NCBI RefSeq assembly: GCF_003569785.1
Contig: NZ_KZ983995.1
Span: 62,001 to 126,000, forward strand
DNA: 64,000 nucleotides
Reading direction: 5' to 3'
Source: Leucobacter sp. wl10
GTDB lineage: Bacteria; Actinomycetota; Actinomycetes; Actinomycetales; Microbacteriaceae
Part shown: positions 54,532-63,791 of the stretch, in pieces
Layout: each line of letters begins with the position of its first letter
Position numbering within the stretch: position 1 is the stretch's first letter
Position numbers and translations under genes: made by a program
The notes under the pieces: model-generated
Database searches by the model: none
Told to the model about the DNA's origin: nothing
What the model saw: only the letters and a program-made list of their open reading frames with translations

Positions 54532-55941
54532 ATGCACGAGATCAAGTGCCCGCACTGCGGGCGGGCGTTCACCGTCGACGAGGCGGGCTACGCCGACATC
54601 ATCAAGCAGGTGCGCGACAGCGAGTTCGAGCAGCAGCTGCACGAACGGCTCGAGTTGGCCGAGCAGGACAAGCGGAACGCGCTCGAGCTCGCCAAGACCG
54701 CGGCCGCCGCCGAGCTGCACCGGGCCGAGGCCGCCAGGGAGGCCGAGCTCCAGGATCTGCGGGCGAAGCTCGACGCGGGCGAGACCGCGCGGAAGCTCGC
54801 GGTCGCGGAGGCGCTCGGCTCGGTCGAGAAGGAGCGGGACGCGCTCGCGAACGAGCTGGCGCGGGCGAAGCGGGAGCAGCAGGCCGCGGTGGAGCTGGCC
54901 GAGGCGAAGCTCGTCGCCGAGCTGCAGCGGGCGGCCGCTGTGAAGGACTCGGAGATCCAGGATCTGCGGGCCAGGCTCGAGGCGGGGGAGACCGCGCGGC
55001 GCCTCGCGATCACCGAGGCGGTCGGCGCGGTCGAGAAGGAGCGCGACGAGCTGAAGAACGGGCTGGAGCGGGCGGAGCTCGAGAAGCAGCTGGCCGAGAA
55101 GTCCCTCAAGGATCGGTACGAGATGCAGCTCAGGGATCGCGACGAGGCGATCGAGCGCCTGCGCGACATGAAGGCGCGCCTGTCGACCAAGATGATCGGG
55201 GAGACGCTGGAGCAGCACTGCGAGACGACGTTCAACCAGATCCGGGCCACGGCGTTCCCGAACGCCTACTTCGAGAAGGACAACGATGCGCGCACGGGCA
55301 GCAAGGGCGACTTCGTCTTCCGCGACGCCGACCTGAGCGGCGTCGAGGTCGTGTCGATCATGTTCGAGATGAAGAACGAGGCCGACGGCACGGCGACGAA
55401 GCACAAGAACGAGGACTTCCTCAGGGAGCTCGACAAGGACCGGCGCGAGAAGGGCTGCGAGTACGCCGTGCTCGTCACCCTGCTCGAGCCGGACAGCGAG
55501 CTGTACAACAGCGGGATCGTCGACGTCTCGCACCGGTACCCGAAGATGTACGTGATCAGGCCGCAGTTCTTCATCCCGCTGATCACGCTGCTGCGCAACG
55601 CGGCGCTGAACGCGCTGAAGTACAAGGCGGAGCTCGAACTCGTCAAGGCGCAGAACATCGACATCACGAACTTCGAGAGCGAGCTCGAGGCGTTCAAGGG
55701 CGCCTTCGGCCGCAACTACGATCTCGCGGCGCGGCAGTTCCAGGAGGCCATCAAGCGCATCGACACGTCGATCGCCGAGATGCAGAAGGTGAAGGAGCAG
55801 CTGCTCAAGTCCGAGAACAATCTGCGCCTCGCGAACGACAAGGCGCAGGGCGTGTCGATCAAGAGGCTCACGAGGGGCAACCCCACGATGCAGGCGAAGT
55901 TCGCCGAGCTCGGACGCGGCGGCCCGGATTCGGGCGCGTAG
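54532..55941 (+). CDS. DUF2130 protein: zinc-ribbon, coiled coil and nuclease-like domain
   Basis: The 469-residue cytosolic protein begins with a short CPHCGRAF motif (residues 6-13). Residues about 25-235 form a long coiled coil that contains an internal duplication with a 69-residue period. The DUF2130 domain (about 235-440) follows, with a PD-(D/E)XK-like arrangement: D260 in KGDFVFRD, then E279-M-K281. Family members are uncharacterised; a nuclease fold is suggested by the residues but unproved. AAGGAGG seven bases before ATG 54532. A DUF3516 helicase gene follows after 21 bases, so the two are likely cotranscribed. Confidence 0.85.
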   Translation: MHEIKCPHCGRAFTVDEAGYADIIKQVRDSEFEQQLHERLELAEQDKRNALELAKTAAAAELHRAEAAREAELQDLRAKLDAGETARKLAVAEALGSVEKERDALANELARAKREQQAAVELAEAKLVAELQRAAAVKDSEIQDLRARLEAGETARRLAITEAVGAVEKERDELKNGLERAELEKQLAEKSLKDRYEMQLRDRDEAIERLRDMKARLSTKMIGETLEQHCETTFNQIRATAFPNAYFEKDNDARTGSKGDFVFRDADLSGVEVVSIMFEMKNEADGTATKHKNEDFLRELDKDRREKGCEYAVLVTLLEPDSELYNSGIVDVSHRYPKMYVIRPQFFIPLITLLRNAALNALKYKAELELVKAQNIDITNFESELEAFKGAFGRNYDLAARQFQEAIKRIDTSIAEMQKVKEQLLKSENNLRLANDKAQGVSIKRLTRGNPTMQAKFAELGRGGPDSGA

Positions 55942-55962
55942 GACCGGGAGGGGAGCGCACGC

Positions 55963-58599
55963 ATGAACCTGGGATCGATCCTCGACTCCACCTCGTTCTC
56001 GGAGGCGGACGCGGTCTACGCGGCCTTCGAGGAGTGGGCGCGTGAGGAGCGCGGCCTGCGGCTCTACCCCGCGCAGGAGGAGGCGATCCTCGGCGTCGCG
56101 CTCGGCAGCAGCGTCATCCTCGCCACCCCCACCGGCACAGGCAAGTCGCTCGTCGCCATGGGCGCGCACTTCATCGCGCTCGCCGAGGGGCGCCGCACGG
56201 TCTACACCGCCCCCATCAAGGCGCTCGTCAGCGAGAAGTTCTTCGACCTGGTCGAGGTGTTCGGCGCCGAGCACGTGGGAATGGTGACGGGCGACACATC
56301 CATCAACTCCGAGGCCCCGATCCTGTGCTGCACCGCCGAGATCCTCGCCAATCTCGCCATCCGCGACCGCGACGGCGGCGGCATCACCCAGGTCGTCATG
56401 GACGAGTTCCACTTCTACGCCGAGCCCGATCGCGGCTGGGCGTGGCAGGTCCCGCTGCTGCTCATGGAGCGGGCGCAGTTCCTGCTCATGTCGGCGACGC
56501 TCGGCGACGTCACGGAGCTCGCCGCCGACCTCACCCGCCGAACGGGGCGCGACACGGCGCTCGTCACCGGCGTCGAGCGACCGGTGCCGCTCAGCTTCTC
56601 CTACGAGGCGGCCCCGGCCCACGAGGTGGTCGAGCGGCTCATCGAGGACCGGCAGACGCCCGCCTACCTCGTGCACTTCAACCAGTCGCACGCCGTCGAG
56701 CAGGCGCAGGCGCTCGCGAGCATCCGCGTCGTCGATCGGGCCGGCCGCGACGAGATCGCCGAGGCGATCGGCGGCTTCCGCTTCTCGACCGGCTTCGGCA
56801 CCACGCTGTCGCGACTCGTCCGCGCGGGCATCGGCGTGCACCACGCGGGCATGCTGCCCCGCTACCGCCGCCTCGTCGAGCAGCTCGCGCAGCGCGGCCT
56901 GCTGCGGGTCATCTGCGGCACCGACACCCTCGGCGTCGGCATCAACGTTCCCATCCGCACCGTCGTCATCACGGCGCTCTCCAAGTTCGACGGCGAGCGG
57001 ATGCGGCGACTCTCGGCTCGCGAGTTCCACCAGATCGCCGGCCGCGCCGGGCGCGCCGGCTTCGACACCGAGGGCGACGTGATCGCCCTCGCCCCCGAGC
57101 ACGAGATCGAGAACGCGAAGGCGGCGGCCAAGGCCGCCGCGAGGGCCGCGAGCGGGGGCGGCAAGAAGGCGAAGCCCGTCAAGAAGAAGGCCCCGCCGCA
57201 GGGATTCGTCGCCTGGAGCGAGCAGACCCTCGAGAGACTCGTCGCCTCGCAGCCCGAGCCCCTCGTCAGCCGCATGCGCGTCACCCACGCGATGGTGCTC
57301 GGCGTGATCGGCCGCGGTGAGGAGCGGGAGGGAGAGGCGCTCGCCACCATGCGCACGCTCGTGTTCGACAGCCACGAGCCCCGGGCCGCGCAGTACGCGC
57401 ACGCCCGCACGGCCGTCGGGATCTTCCGCACCCTGCGCGCCGGGGGCATCGTCGAGGTGCACGAGGACGCGCGCGGTCAGCGTCTGCTGCGCCTCACGGT
57501 CGAACTGCAGGCCAACTTCGCGCTCAACCAGCCGCTCTCGCCGTTCGCGCTCGCGGCCATCGAGCTGCTCGACCCCGAGTCCGACGGCTACCCGCTCGAC
57601 GTCATCTCGATCATCGAGTCGACGCTCGAGGACCCGCGGGCGATCCTGCGCGCCCAGGAGCACCGCGCGCGCGGCGAGGCCGTCGCCGCGATGAAGGCCG
57701 AGGGCATCGAGTACGACGAGCGCATGGAGCTGCTCGAGGAGGTGACGCATCCCCGCCCGCTGAAACCGCTGCTCGACGAGGCCTTTCAGGAGTACGCGAG
57801 GGAGGTGCCGTGGGCGCGCGATTACGAGCCGCGGCCCAAGTCCGTGGTGCGCGACATGATCGAGCGCGCCTTCGGCTTCCGCGACCTCGTCTCCTTCTAC
57901 CAGCTCGGCCGCGCGGAGGGCAGCGTGCTGCGCTACCTCAGCGACGCCTACCGCGCCATCGAGCGCACCGTGCCGGAGCGGGCCAAGAGCCCCGAACTCG
58001 AGGAGCTCATCGAGTGGCTCGGGGAGCTCGTGCGGCAGATCGACTCCAGTCTCATCGACGAGTGGGAGGAGTTGTCGCACCCCGACCCCGAGGCGCACCG
58101 CAGGGCGCGCGAGCTGCTCGGTCTCGATGCGGGCGGCGGCGGAGCTGCGGCGCTCGGCCCGCCCGTCCGCTCGGTGCTCGCCAACGAGCGGGCCTTCCTG
58201 GTGATGCTGCGCAACGCGCTCTTCAGGCGCGTGCAGGCCGCAGCGCTGGAGCGCTACCACGAGCTGGCCGAACTCGACGGCGCCCTCGCCGGCACCGCGG
58301 CTGGGGCGGGGATCGGCGTGCCCGGCTTCGGCGAGCAGCGCTGGCGCGACGCCCTCGCCGGCTACTACACCGAGTACGACGAGATCCGGGTCGACGCCGA
58401 TGCCCGGGCCCCCGCGCTGCTGGAGCTCGACCGCGGGCCGGACGCGACCGCCGCGGGCGTCTGGCGCTTCCGGCAGGTGCTGCTCGACCCCGAGGGCGAC
58501 CGCGACTGGGGCATCGAGGGCGTCGTCGACCTCGCCGCCTCGGAGGCGGAGGGGGAACCCGTCGTGAGGGTGGAGCGCGTCGGGCCGTTCGCGGGGTAG
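55963..58599 (+). CDS. DEAD/DEAH-box helicase with DUF3516 C-terminus (Ski2-like)
   Basis: The 878-residue superfamily 2 helicase has Walker A TPTGTGKS (about residue 50), a DEFHFY motif II (about 146-151), SATLGD, and the second RecA-like domain with HHAGMLPRYR, GTDTLGVGINVPIRTV and QIAGRAGRAGFD. A Lys/Ala-rich insert (AKAAAKAAARAASGGGKK) follows. The C-terminal half is DUF3516, typical of actinobacterial Ski2/Mtr4-like RNA helicases. It probably unwinds RNA for degradation or remodelling. The ATG is preceded by GGGAGG. It is convergent with the chitinase gene, five bases apart. Confidence 0.9.
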   Translation: MNLGSILDSTSFSEADAVYAAFEEWAREERGLRLYPAQEEAILGVALGSSVILATPTGTGKSLVAMGAHFIALAEGRRTVYTAPIKALVSEKFFDLVEVFGAEHVGMVTGDTSINSEAPILCCTAEILANLAIRDRDGGGITQVVMDEFHFYAEPDRGWAWQVPLLLMERAQFLLMSATLGDVTELAADLTRRTGRDTALVTGVERPVPLSFSYEAAPAHEVVERLIEDRQTPAYLVHFNQSHAVEQAQALASIRVVDRAGRDEIAEAIGGFRFSTGFGTTLSRLVRAGIGVHHAGMLPRYRRLVEQLAQRGLLRVICGTDTLGVGINVPIRTVVITALSKFDGERMRRLSAREFHQIAGRAGRAGFDTEGDVIALAPEHEIENAKAAAKAAARAASGGGKKAKPVKKKAPPQGFVAWSEQTLERLVASQPEPLVSRMRVTHAMVLGVIGRGEEREGEALATMRTLVFDSHEPRAAQYAHARTAVGIFRTLRAGGIVEVHEDARGQRLLRLTVELQANFALNQPLSPFALAAIELLDPESDGYPLDVISIIESTLEDPRAILRAQEHRARGEAVAAMKAEGIEYDERMELLEEVTHPRPLKPLLDEAFQEYAREVPWARDYEPRPKSVVRDMIERAFGFRDLVSFYQLGRAEGSVLRYLSDAYRAIERTVPERAKSPELEELIEWLGELVRQIDSSLIDEWEELSHPDPEAHRRARELLGLDAGGGGAAALGPPVRSVLANERAFLVMLRNALFRRVQAAALERYHELAELDGALAGTAAGAGIGVPGFGEQRWRDALAGYYTEYDEIRVDADARAPALLELDRGPDATAAGVWRFRQVLLDPEGDRDWGIEGVVDLAASEAEGEPVVRVERVGPFAG

Positions 58600-58604
58600 G
58601 GGCG

Positions 58605-60170
58605 CTACCCCTCCGCGCCCTTTCCGCCCTTCCCGTCCTTTCCGCCGGCGATCACCGCGGCCACCTCCTCGTCGGTGAGCGACCGCCACGGCGACTCCTC
58701 CGGCCGCACGAGCGCGGCATCGGGGCTGTCGCCCTGCGTCCACCACTTCGCCTCGTAGCCGGACCCGTCGAAGAGCACGCGATCCCCGCGCCGGTACTCG
58801 GCGGCCTTCTGCCAGGCCGCGTAGGCGTCGGCGGGAAGCCGCGGCCGCTCGACCGGCTTCTCGCCGGGCAGCACCGGCCCGAGCAGCCGCCAGGGCTGCG
58901 CGCCGCTCTCGGTCGTCTGATCCGGTTGGTCGCCCTGCGTCCACCACTTCGCCTCGTAGACGCTGCGCCGCCACACGACCTTCGAGTCGGCGGGGTAGGA
59001 CGCGTCGGAGCTCCAGATGGGATAGGGGCTCGTCTTCGGGTCGTCCTCGAGCGTCCCCGCGGGGTTGCGGGGCGTGGTCTCGGCGAACTGCACGATGCTG
59101 CCGGGCCGTTGCGCGCGCAGCGTCGCCGCGAACTCGCCCGTCTTCTGCGCGACGCCGCTGCAGGAGTCGGAGACCCGCTTCGGGTCCGGCCAGTTGGCGT
59201 CGCACTGGCGATCCCGGTTGAGCGACCACATCGACATGCGCACCATGCCGCGGTCGGCGGCGAACCGCGCGAGGTCCTTCGCGTCGGCGAGGCCGAACAC
59301 CTCGTTCCGCACGTCGTTCTGACCGATCATCACGGTGGCCGACACCCGGCTCCACGCGGTCGCGTCGCCGATCGAGGCGCCGACCTCCTGATACAGCGCG
59401 CGCAGTTGGCCCTGCACCGCGGACAGGCTGTCCCGGACGGTCGCGCCCAGGCCGGCCGAGCCGGAGTTGTAGTTCATGGTCATGGCGTTGACGCCCGCGA
59501 GGTCGACGCCGGCCGCGAGATACGCGCGGACCGTGCGCAGGCCCTCGAAGGTCAGCCCGTCCGGCGCGACCGGCAGGGTCAACCAGACGTCGAGGCCGCC
59601 GTCTGCCTTGCGCCCGTTCTGCACCTCGGCGATCGCGGCGGCCTGCCGCTGCACGGCCCGTTCGTCGGTGAGCAGCTCGCCCTCCACGTCCATGTCGATG
59701 CTGCCGAGCTCGTAGCGGTCGACCACGCTGCCGTAACCTTCGGCCAGCGCGGAGTCGCTGTTGCAGGTGAGCGCGAGATCCGAGTTGGCCTGTCCGCCGA
59801 ACGACACCATCGCCGAGCCGCCCAGCATCCGGAAGCGCGCGAGGCGGCGGTCGAGATCGAGGTTGCTCTCGGCCTCGTCCAGTCCGTACACGCCGCCCCA
59901 CGCGGGGGTGCACGCGTTGCCGCGCGATGCGACGATGAACGCGAGCACCACGTTCCGCTGGCCGCCGGACCCGAGAGACTCGAAGGCGTAGCTCGGCGTC
60001 GCCGTCACGTCGACGTAGGCGTCGAACCAGGGCTCGCGCTCCGAGGCGAAGCGCTCGTCCTGCCAGCGCGCCCAGCCGTAGAAGCCGCTGCCGACGAGGC
60101 CGGCGACGATGACCATCAGAATACTCAGCCGGAACCACGAGAGCCGTCGCCCCGGAAACCACTTCGCCAT
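58605..60170 (-). CDS. Membrane-anchored GH18 chitinase with two CBM5/12 modules
   Basis: The 521-residue protein has an N-terminal signal-anchor helix (about residues 14-33), then a GH18 domain (about 50-330) with the catalytic DxDxE motif D159-M-D161-V-E163. Two chitin-binding modules of CBM5/12 type follow, each with YEAKWWTQGD: about 385-435 and 465-510. A Gly/Lys tail (GGKDGKGGKG) ends it. It would cleave beta-1,4-linked N-acetylglucosamine polymers at the cell surface. GGGGAG upstream supports ATG 60170. It is divergent from a processive GT2 synthase, hinting at synthesis and trimming of one polymer. Confidence 0.85.
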   Translation of the reverse strand: MAKWFPGRRLSWFRLSILMVIVAGLVGSGFYGWARWQDERFASEREPWFDAYVDVTATPSYAFESLGSGGQRNVVLAFIVASRGNACTPAWGGVYGLDEAESNLDLDRRLARFRMLGGSAMVSFGGQANSDLALTCNSDSALAEGYGSVVDRYELGSIDMDVEGELLTDERAVQRQAAAIAEVQNGRKADGGLDVWLTLPVAPDGLTFEGLRTVRAYLAAGVDLAGVNAMTMNYNSGSAGLGATVRDSLSAVQGQLRALYQEVGASIGDATAWSRVSATVMIGQNDVRNEVFGLADAKDLARFAADRGMVRMSMWSLNRDRQCDANWPDPKRVSDSCSGVAQKTGEFAATLRAQRPGSIVQFAETTPRNPAGTLEDDPKTSPYPIWSSDASYPADSKVVWRRSVYEAKWWTQGDQPDQTTESGAQPWRLLGPVLPGEKPVERPRLPADAYAAWQKAAEYRRGDRVLFDGSGYEAKWWTQGDSPDAALVRPEESPWRSLTDEEVAAVIAGGKDGKGGKGAEG

Positions 60171-60357
60171 ACACTCCCCGTCCCCACGGCACACGCGGGG
60201 GCAATGGGCCGCCCGCAACCTCAGCTATGCTATAGGAGGGCGAGTCGATGTTCCGCAGACGCCTCCCGGGCGGGGAAGAATCCCGGGAGGGCAGAGGGGC
60301 GGGGCCGCTCGTCTCAGCGGGGAGCGTACCCCGACCACGCGCGTGAATCGGGGATCA

Positions 60358-62808
60358 GTGGCACAGGAGAACACACGTCGTCGTCAGTGGGGCGCCGAGC
60401 GGCGCTCCGAGCCGCTCGCGATCATGCACTCCCGCCCGAGCCCCGGCGCCATCATCTGGGCGCGCGCCGCGATCGTCATCACCGTGGTCTCGTGGTGCGC
60501 CTACATGGCCACCACGATCGTGCGACTCGTGGTCGAGGGGGCGAGGGAGTCGTACATCTTCCACGTGCAGACGCTGGTGTACGGAATTACGGTGACGGCG
60601 CTGACGTTCTCTGCGGTGATGTACCTCACCGCCCGGTACGGCGCCCTCGTGCGCTTCCGCGAGCACCGCCGCGTGGAGCGCGCCCTCATCGACGCGCACT
60701 TCGCCGGTGCCGACGCCGGCTCCGATCCCGGCTCCGGCTCCGACTCCACCGTGACCGTGCTGATCCCGAGCTACGATGAGGAACCGGAGGTGGTGCGCTA
60801 CACGCTGTGGTCGGCTGCGCTGCAGGAGTTCCCCTCGGTGCGGGTGGTGCTGCTCATCGACGACCGCGAGGAGGGGCTGCAGGGCGCGGCCCTGGAGCGC
60901 CTGAACCGTACGCGGGGCCTGCTCGGCGAGATCTCGGAGGCGCTCGAGGCGCCCCGCGAGCGAGCGCTGGCGGCGATGCGGGAGTTCGAGGCGAGCGCCC
61001 CGGAGCGCCCCGGCCCCGAGGACGCGAAGCGGGCCGCCGACGCCTACGGGGAGGCCGCGGCCTGGCTCGACCGCTTCGCCGCGGACGAGACCGTCGACGA
61101 CCACATGTCCGAGTTCTTCGCCGAGCAGGTGCTGCTGGGCCTCTCGAACGACCTGCGCCTCACCCGCCTGGCGCTGAACGCGGCGCATGAGCAGGGGGCG
61201 TCGCCCGACCGCGAGCGCCTGGCCCAGCTGCACCGGCGCCTCGTGTGGATCTTCAGCGCCGACATGGCCTCGTTCGAGCGCAAGCGCTACGCCTCGCTCT
61301 CGCAGGAGCCGAACAAGGCGATGAACCTCAACTCCTACATCTCCCTCATGGGCCGCAGCTACCGCGTGGCCGACGAGACGGGGGAGCGGATCCTCGAGCC
61401 GTTCGGCAGGCACGACGACGGCGAGGCCGACCTCGTGATCCCCGACAGCCGCTACCTGCTGACGCTCGACGCCGACTCGCAGCTGCTGCGCGACTACTGC
61501 CTGCGCCTCGTCTACCTGCTGGAGCAGCCGGAGAACGCCAGGGTCGCGGTGACGCAGACGCCCTACTCCTCGTTCCGGGGCGCCCCCACGCGCATCGAGC
61601 GCATCGCGGGCGCCACCACCGACCTGCAGCACATTCAGCACCAGGGGCTCACCTACTTCAACGCCACGTTCTGGGTGGGCGCGAACGCGGTGATCCGCAA
61701 GGCCGCTCTCGCCGACATCGCGGTCACCGAAACCGTCGGCGGCTTCGAGATCACCACCTACGTGCAGGATCGCACGGTCATCGAGGACACCGAGTCGAGC
61801 ATTGACCTCGGCCTGCACGGCTGGAGCCTCGAGAACTACCCCGAGCGGCTGAGCTACAGCGCGACGCCGCCCGACTTCGGCTCGCTCATCGTGCAGCGCA
61901 GGCGCTGGGCGAACGGCGGCCTGCTCATCATGCCGAAGCTGCTCGAGATGGTGCGCGCCAGGCGCAGCACCCCGGCGCGGGTGCGCCTCACCGAGCGCAT
62001 GCTGCGCACCAACTACATGTCGTCGCTCGCGTGGGCGAGCTTCGGCCTGATGTTCCTGCTGTTCTTCCCCTTCGACTCGCGCCTGCTGAGCCCGCTCGTC
62101 GTCGCCGCCGCGCTCCCGTACTTCATCTCCATGGGGTTCGACCTGCGCGCCAGCGGGCACCGCTACGGCGACATCCTCCGCATCTACGGGTTCAACCTGG
62201 TGCTGCTGCCCGTCAACCTCGCCGGCGTGCTGAAGTCGATGCAGCAGGGGGTGACGGGCGAGAAGATCCCGTTCGCGCGCACGCCGAAGGTGACCGGCCG
62301 CACGGCCGCCCCCGCGCTCTACGTGATCCTGCCGTACGTGATCATCGGCTTCTCGGTGCTCACCGCGGTGCGCGACTTCAGCGTGGGCAACTGGGGCAAC
62401 GCGGTGTTCGCGAGCTTCAACGCGGTCATGGCGTCGTGGGCCACCTTCTCGTACATCGGCATCCGCGCCTCGATCGTCGACGCGGTGCTCGGGATCGTCG
62501 GCTGGCTCTACGTGCCCGAGAAGAAGCCGCGATCGAAGCGGGCGAGCCTCGTGGATCCCGACGCCGAGGTCAACTGGCAGGCGATCCTGTACCACGGCGA
62601 CCGCCGCCTGCGCCGCGACCTCGCCCGCACCAGCGACCGCAGACGGCGCCTCAGTACGGTGCGCGCCGAGGTCGACGGGGTCGGGACGGCCGGAGCGGCC
62701 GGCGGGCCCGGGACCGCCGGAGCGCCGGAGACCGCCGGAGACCGCGCGCCGGGCTCGGCGGCTGAGGCCGCGGCGATCCGGAAGGAATCGGAGCCCGCGG
62801 CCCGGTAG
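60358..62808 (+). CDS. Processive GT2 glycosyltransferase (hyaluronan/chitin/cellulose-synthase-like)
   Basis: The roughly 816-residue membrane synthase has two N-terminal helices (about 25-100). The GT2 catalytic core shows IPSYDEEPEVV, LTLDADSQ, an EDT motif as E476-D477-T478-E479 (in place of TED) and the processivity signature Q513-R-R-R-W517. About five C-terminal helices and an Ala/Gly/Glu-rich tail follow. The core contains an unusually long insert (about 165-330) with a helical Glu/Arg-rich part. It should polymerise and extrude a beta-linked polysaccharide. GTG 60358 and GTG 60343 are both possible; signals are weak. It is divergent from a chitinase. Confidence 0.82.
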   Translation: MAQENTRRRQWGAERRSEPLAIMHSRPSPGAIIWARAAIVITVVSWCAYMATTIVRLVVEGARESYIFHVQTLVYGITVTALTFSAVMYLTARYGALVRFREHRRVERALIDAHFAGADAGSDPGSGSDSTVTVLIPSYDEEPEVVRYTLWSAALQEFPSVRVVLLIDDREEGLQGAALERLNRTRGLLGEISEALEAPRERALAAMREFEASAPERPGPEDAKRAADAYGEAAAWLDRFAADETVDDHMSEFFAEQVLLGLSNDLRLTRLALNAAHEQGASPDRERLAQLHRRLVWIFSADMASFERKRYASLSQEPNKAMNLNSYISLMGRSYRVADETGERILEPFGRHDDGEADLVIPDSRYLLTLDADSQLLRDYCLRLVYLLEQPENARVAVTQTPYSSFRGAPTRIERIAGATTDLQHIQHQGLTYFNATFWVGANAVIRKAALADIAVTETVGGFEITTYVQDRTVIEDTESSIDLGLHGWSLENYPERLSYSATPPDFGSLIVQRRRWANGGLLIMPKLLEMVRARRSTPARVRLTERMLRTNYMSSLAWASFGLMFLLFFPFDSRLLSPLVVAAALPYFISMGFDLRASGHRYGDILRIYGFNLVLLPVNLAGVLKSMQQGVTGEKIPFARTPKVTGRTAAPALYVILPYVIIGFSVLTAVRDFSVGNWGNAVFASFNAVMASWATFSYIGIRASIVDAVLGIVGWLYVPEKKPRSKRASLVDPDAEVNWQAILYHGDRRLRRDLARTSDRRRRLSTVRAEVDGVGTAGAAGGPGTAGAPETAGDRAPGSAAEAAAIRKESEPAAR

Positions 62809-62825
62809 CCCCGCAGTGCGGTCCG
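62754..62825 (+). repeat. 72-bp repeat, copy 1 (3' end of the GT2 gene and flank)
   Basis: Runs from the last codons of the GT2 gene (containing GGAAGGAATCG) through the TAG and 17 bases beyond. A second 72-base copy is at 63900-63971 with about ten substitutions and no indel by my alignment. Confidence 0.8.
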
Positions 62826-62894
62826 ATGGCACCAAATGCTTTTAGGCTCTTCGGATCGGGGGTGTAGACCCGGCCGATTCTAAGCCTGTCCGGA

Positions 62895-62956
62895 ACGAAG
62901 ACCTCGTAAGAGAATCAGGGTATCTAATCCAACGATTCTCTTCACGAGGTCTTCGT
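62895..62956 (+). promoter_or_regulatory. Long hairpin over the transposase start codon
   Basis: Bases 62895-62916 pair with 62934-62956: 22 base pairs with a single one-base bulge and a 17-base loop. The GTG start at 62955 lies at the base of the right arm. Such a structure would hide the start from ribosomes on transcripts entering from outside, a known way IS elements limit transposase synthesis. Confidence 0.7.
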
Positions 62957-63029
62957 GCTCAGCGCTACCCTCTCAGCCCCTGATGTGACCACGTTCCACC
63001 GTCTTGACGAACTCGGACTCATCTGTTGA
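62955..63029 (+). pseudogene. ISL3-like transposase N-terminal fragment
   Basis: GTG 62955 opens LSATLSAPDVTTFHRLDEL and then GLIC before a TGA at 63027-63029. This matches, from memory, the conserved start of actinobacterial ISL3 transposases (...APDVTTFCRLDxLGL). The zinc-finger and catalytic parts are missing, so it is inactive. Confidence 0.6.
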
Positions 63030-63443
63030 GCCGAGGTTTCGGGAAGCGCGGATGTGACGATCGGGTCCAGAACCCGGCGTACCACCTACCCGGACTCGGG
63101 GTACCAACTCGACCCGCTCACCAGCTTCGATCTTCGCTCTGCGGTGCTGCTGAGCGCCTTGCAAGCGAGATCGTCCTCGATATTCGGGGCAGTTGGGAAT
63201 GGGTCGCTTGAACTTTTGGGAAGCAGCCTCCGCACCGTCCGCCTCGGCCGCGAGGTCAAGTTCAGGAACATCAGGGGTGTCAATTACAAGCGCCTCTTCG
63301 GAGTCGTTCTCGGCAGGATCCCATTCGATCACTTCTTCAGCGGAGTCCTCAGTCGCTGGAGCACTCACAGGCGCCACCCCCGAAAACCACAGCGGCTGCG
63401 GAGAGAGCAATCGCTCCCCGAACTCAAGCATTCGGAACTTCAT
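62973..63443 (-). CDS. Small acidic hypothetical protein running into the IS remnant
   Basis: ATG 63443 has AGGAGAGG five bases upstream, an excellent site, and opens MKFRMLEFGERLLSPQPLWF. The first about 75 residues are strongly acidic (AEEVIEWDPAENDSEEALVI). The remainder turns basic and Arg/Gly-rich, and the last about 19 residues are read from the antisense of the transposase fragment. The original C-terminus was therefore probably lost when the IS inserted or when the region decayed. No family recognised. An earlier in-frame ATG at 63458 is possible but lacks the site. Confidence 0.4.
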   Translation of the reverse strand: MKFRMLEFGERLLSPQPLWFSGVAPVSAPATEDSAEEVIEWDPAENDSEEALVIDTPDVPELDLAAEADGAEAASQKFKRPIPNCPEYRGRSRLQGAQQHRRAKIEAGERVELVPRVRVGGTPGSGPDRHIRASRNLGSTDESEFVKTVERGHIRG

Positions 63444-63458
63444 CGGCCTCTCCTGCAT

Positions 63459-63790
63459 AAGAGCGAATGAACAGCATTGCCGCGTACGGCGCCTCAGCCA
63501 GAATCGGCAAACTCACTGTGAGATTCGAAGCAAGGGAATTCGAGTGCGGTGCTAAGTATGAATTGTTCATAGTTTCTTAAATGGATATGCGAGAGTTTAT
63601 CGAAGCTTGAGTAGTGGGCGTAGCCCGAAGAACACGAAGTCGCGCTGGCGGCCCGCAGAGACTTGTCGCGAATGAAAAAGCGGAGATCGGTGTGGCGAAC
63701 GCGAGTGGGCACTCGCGCCCACGACCACCACGATAGTGAAGGGGGAGCGGTGGAACTCGGGTGACCCGGCTACTGAACTGCGGTCCCCTC
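63459..63790. other. Gene-poor lower-GC stretch
   Basis: No frame here has a credible start, ribosome binding site and codon pattern together. Bases 63560-63610 are AT-rich (a possible promoter for the acidic ORF on the minus strand). Bases 63620-63740 return to moderate GC without a recognisable product. It is probably non-coding or decayed insert sequence. Confidence 0.5.
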
Positions 63791-63791
63791 A

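Larger units (their letters stand above)
62845..63029 (+). mobile_element. Left end of a truncated ISL3-family-like insertion sequence
   Basis: GGCTCTTCGG at 62845 resembles the terminal inverted repeat of ISL3-family elements as I recall it. A leader of about 110 bases precedes a transposase start. Everything past the first 24 codons, including the right end, is absent or unrecognisable. The preceding AAATGCTTTTA is AT-rich, as in preferred targets. Family assignment rests on the end sequence plus the transposase N-terminus. Confidence 0.6.

Noticed and set aside
54259-60204. A nearly 2000-codon open frame on the minus strand
   Set aside because: It lies opposite the DUF2130 and DUF3516 genes and overlaps the chitinase in another frame. 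Its sequence is Leu/Arg/Asp-rich without any motif, the typical antisense shadow in high-GC DNA.
63494-63712. Short minus-strand ORF of about 72 residues
   Set aside because: No ribosome binding site, no family likeness and unremarkable composition; likely chance.
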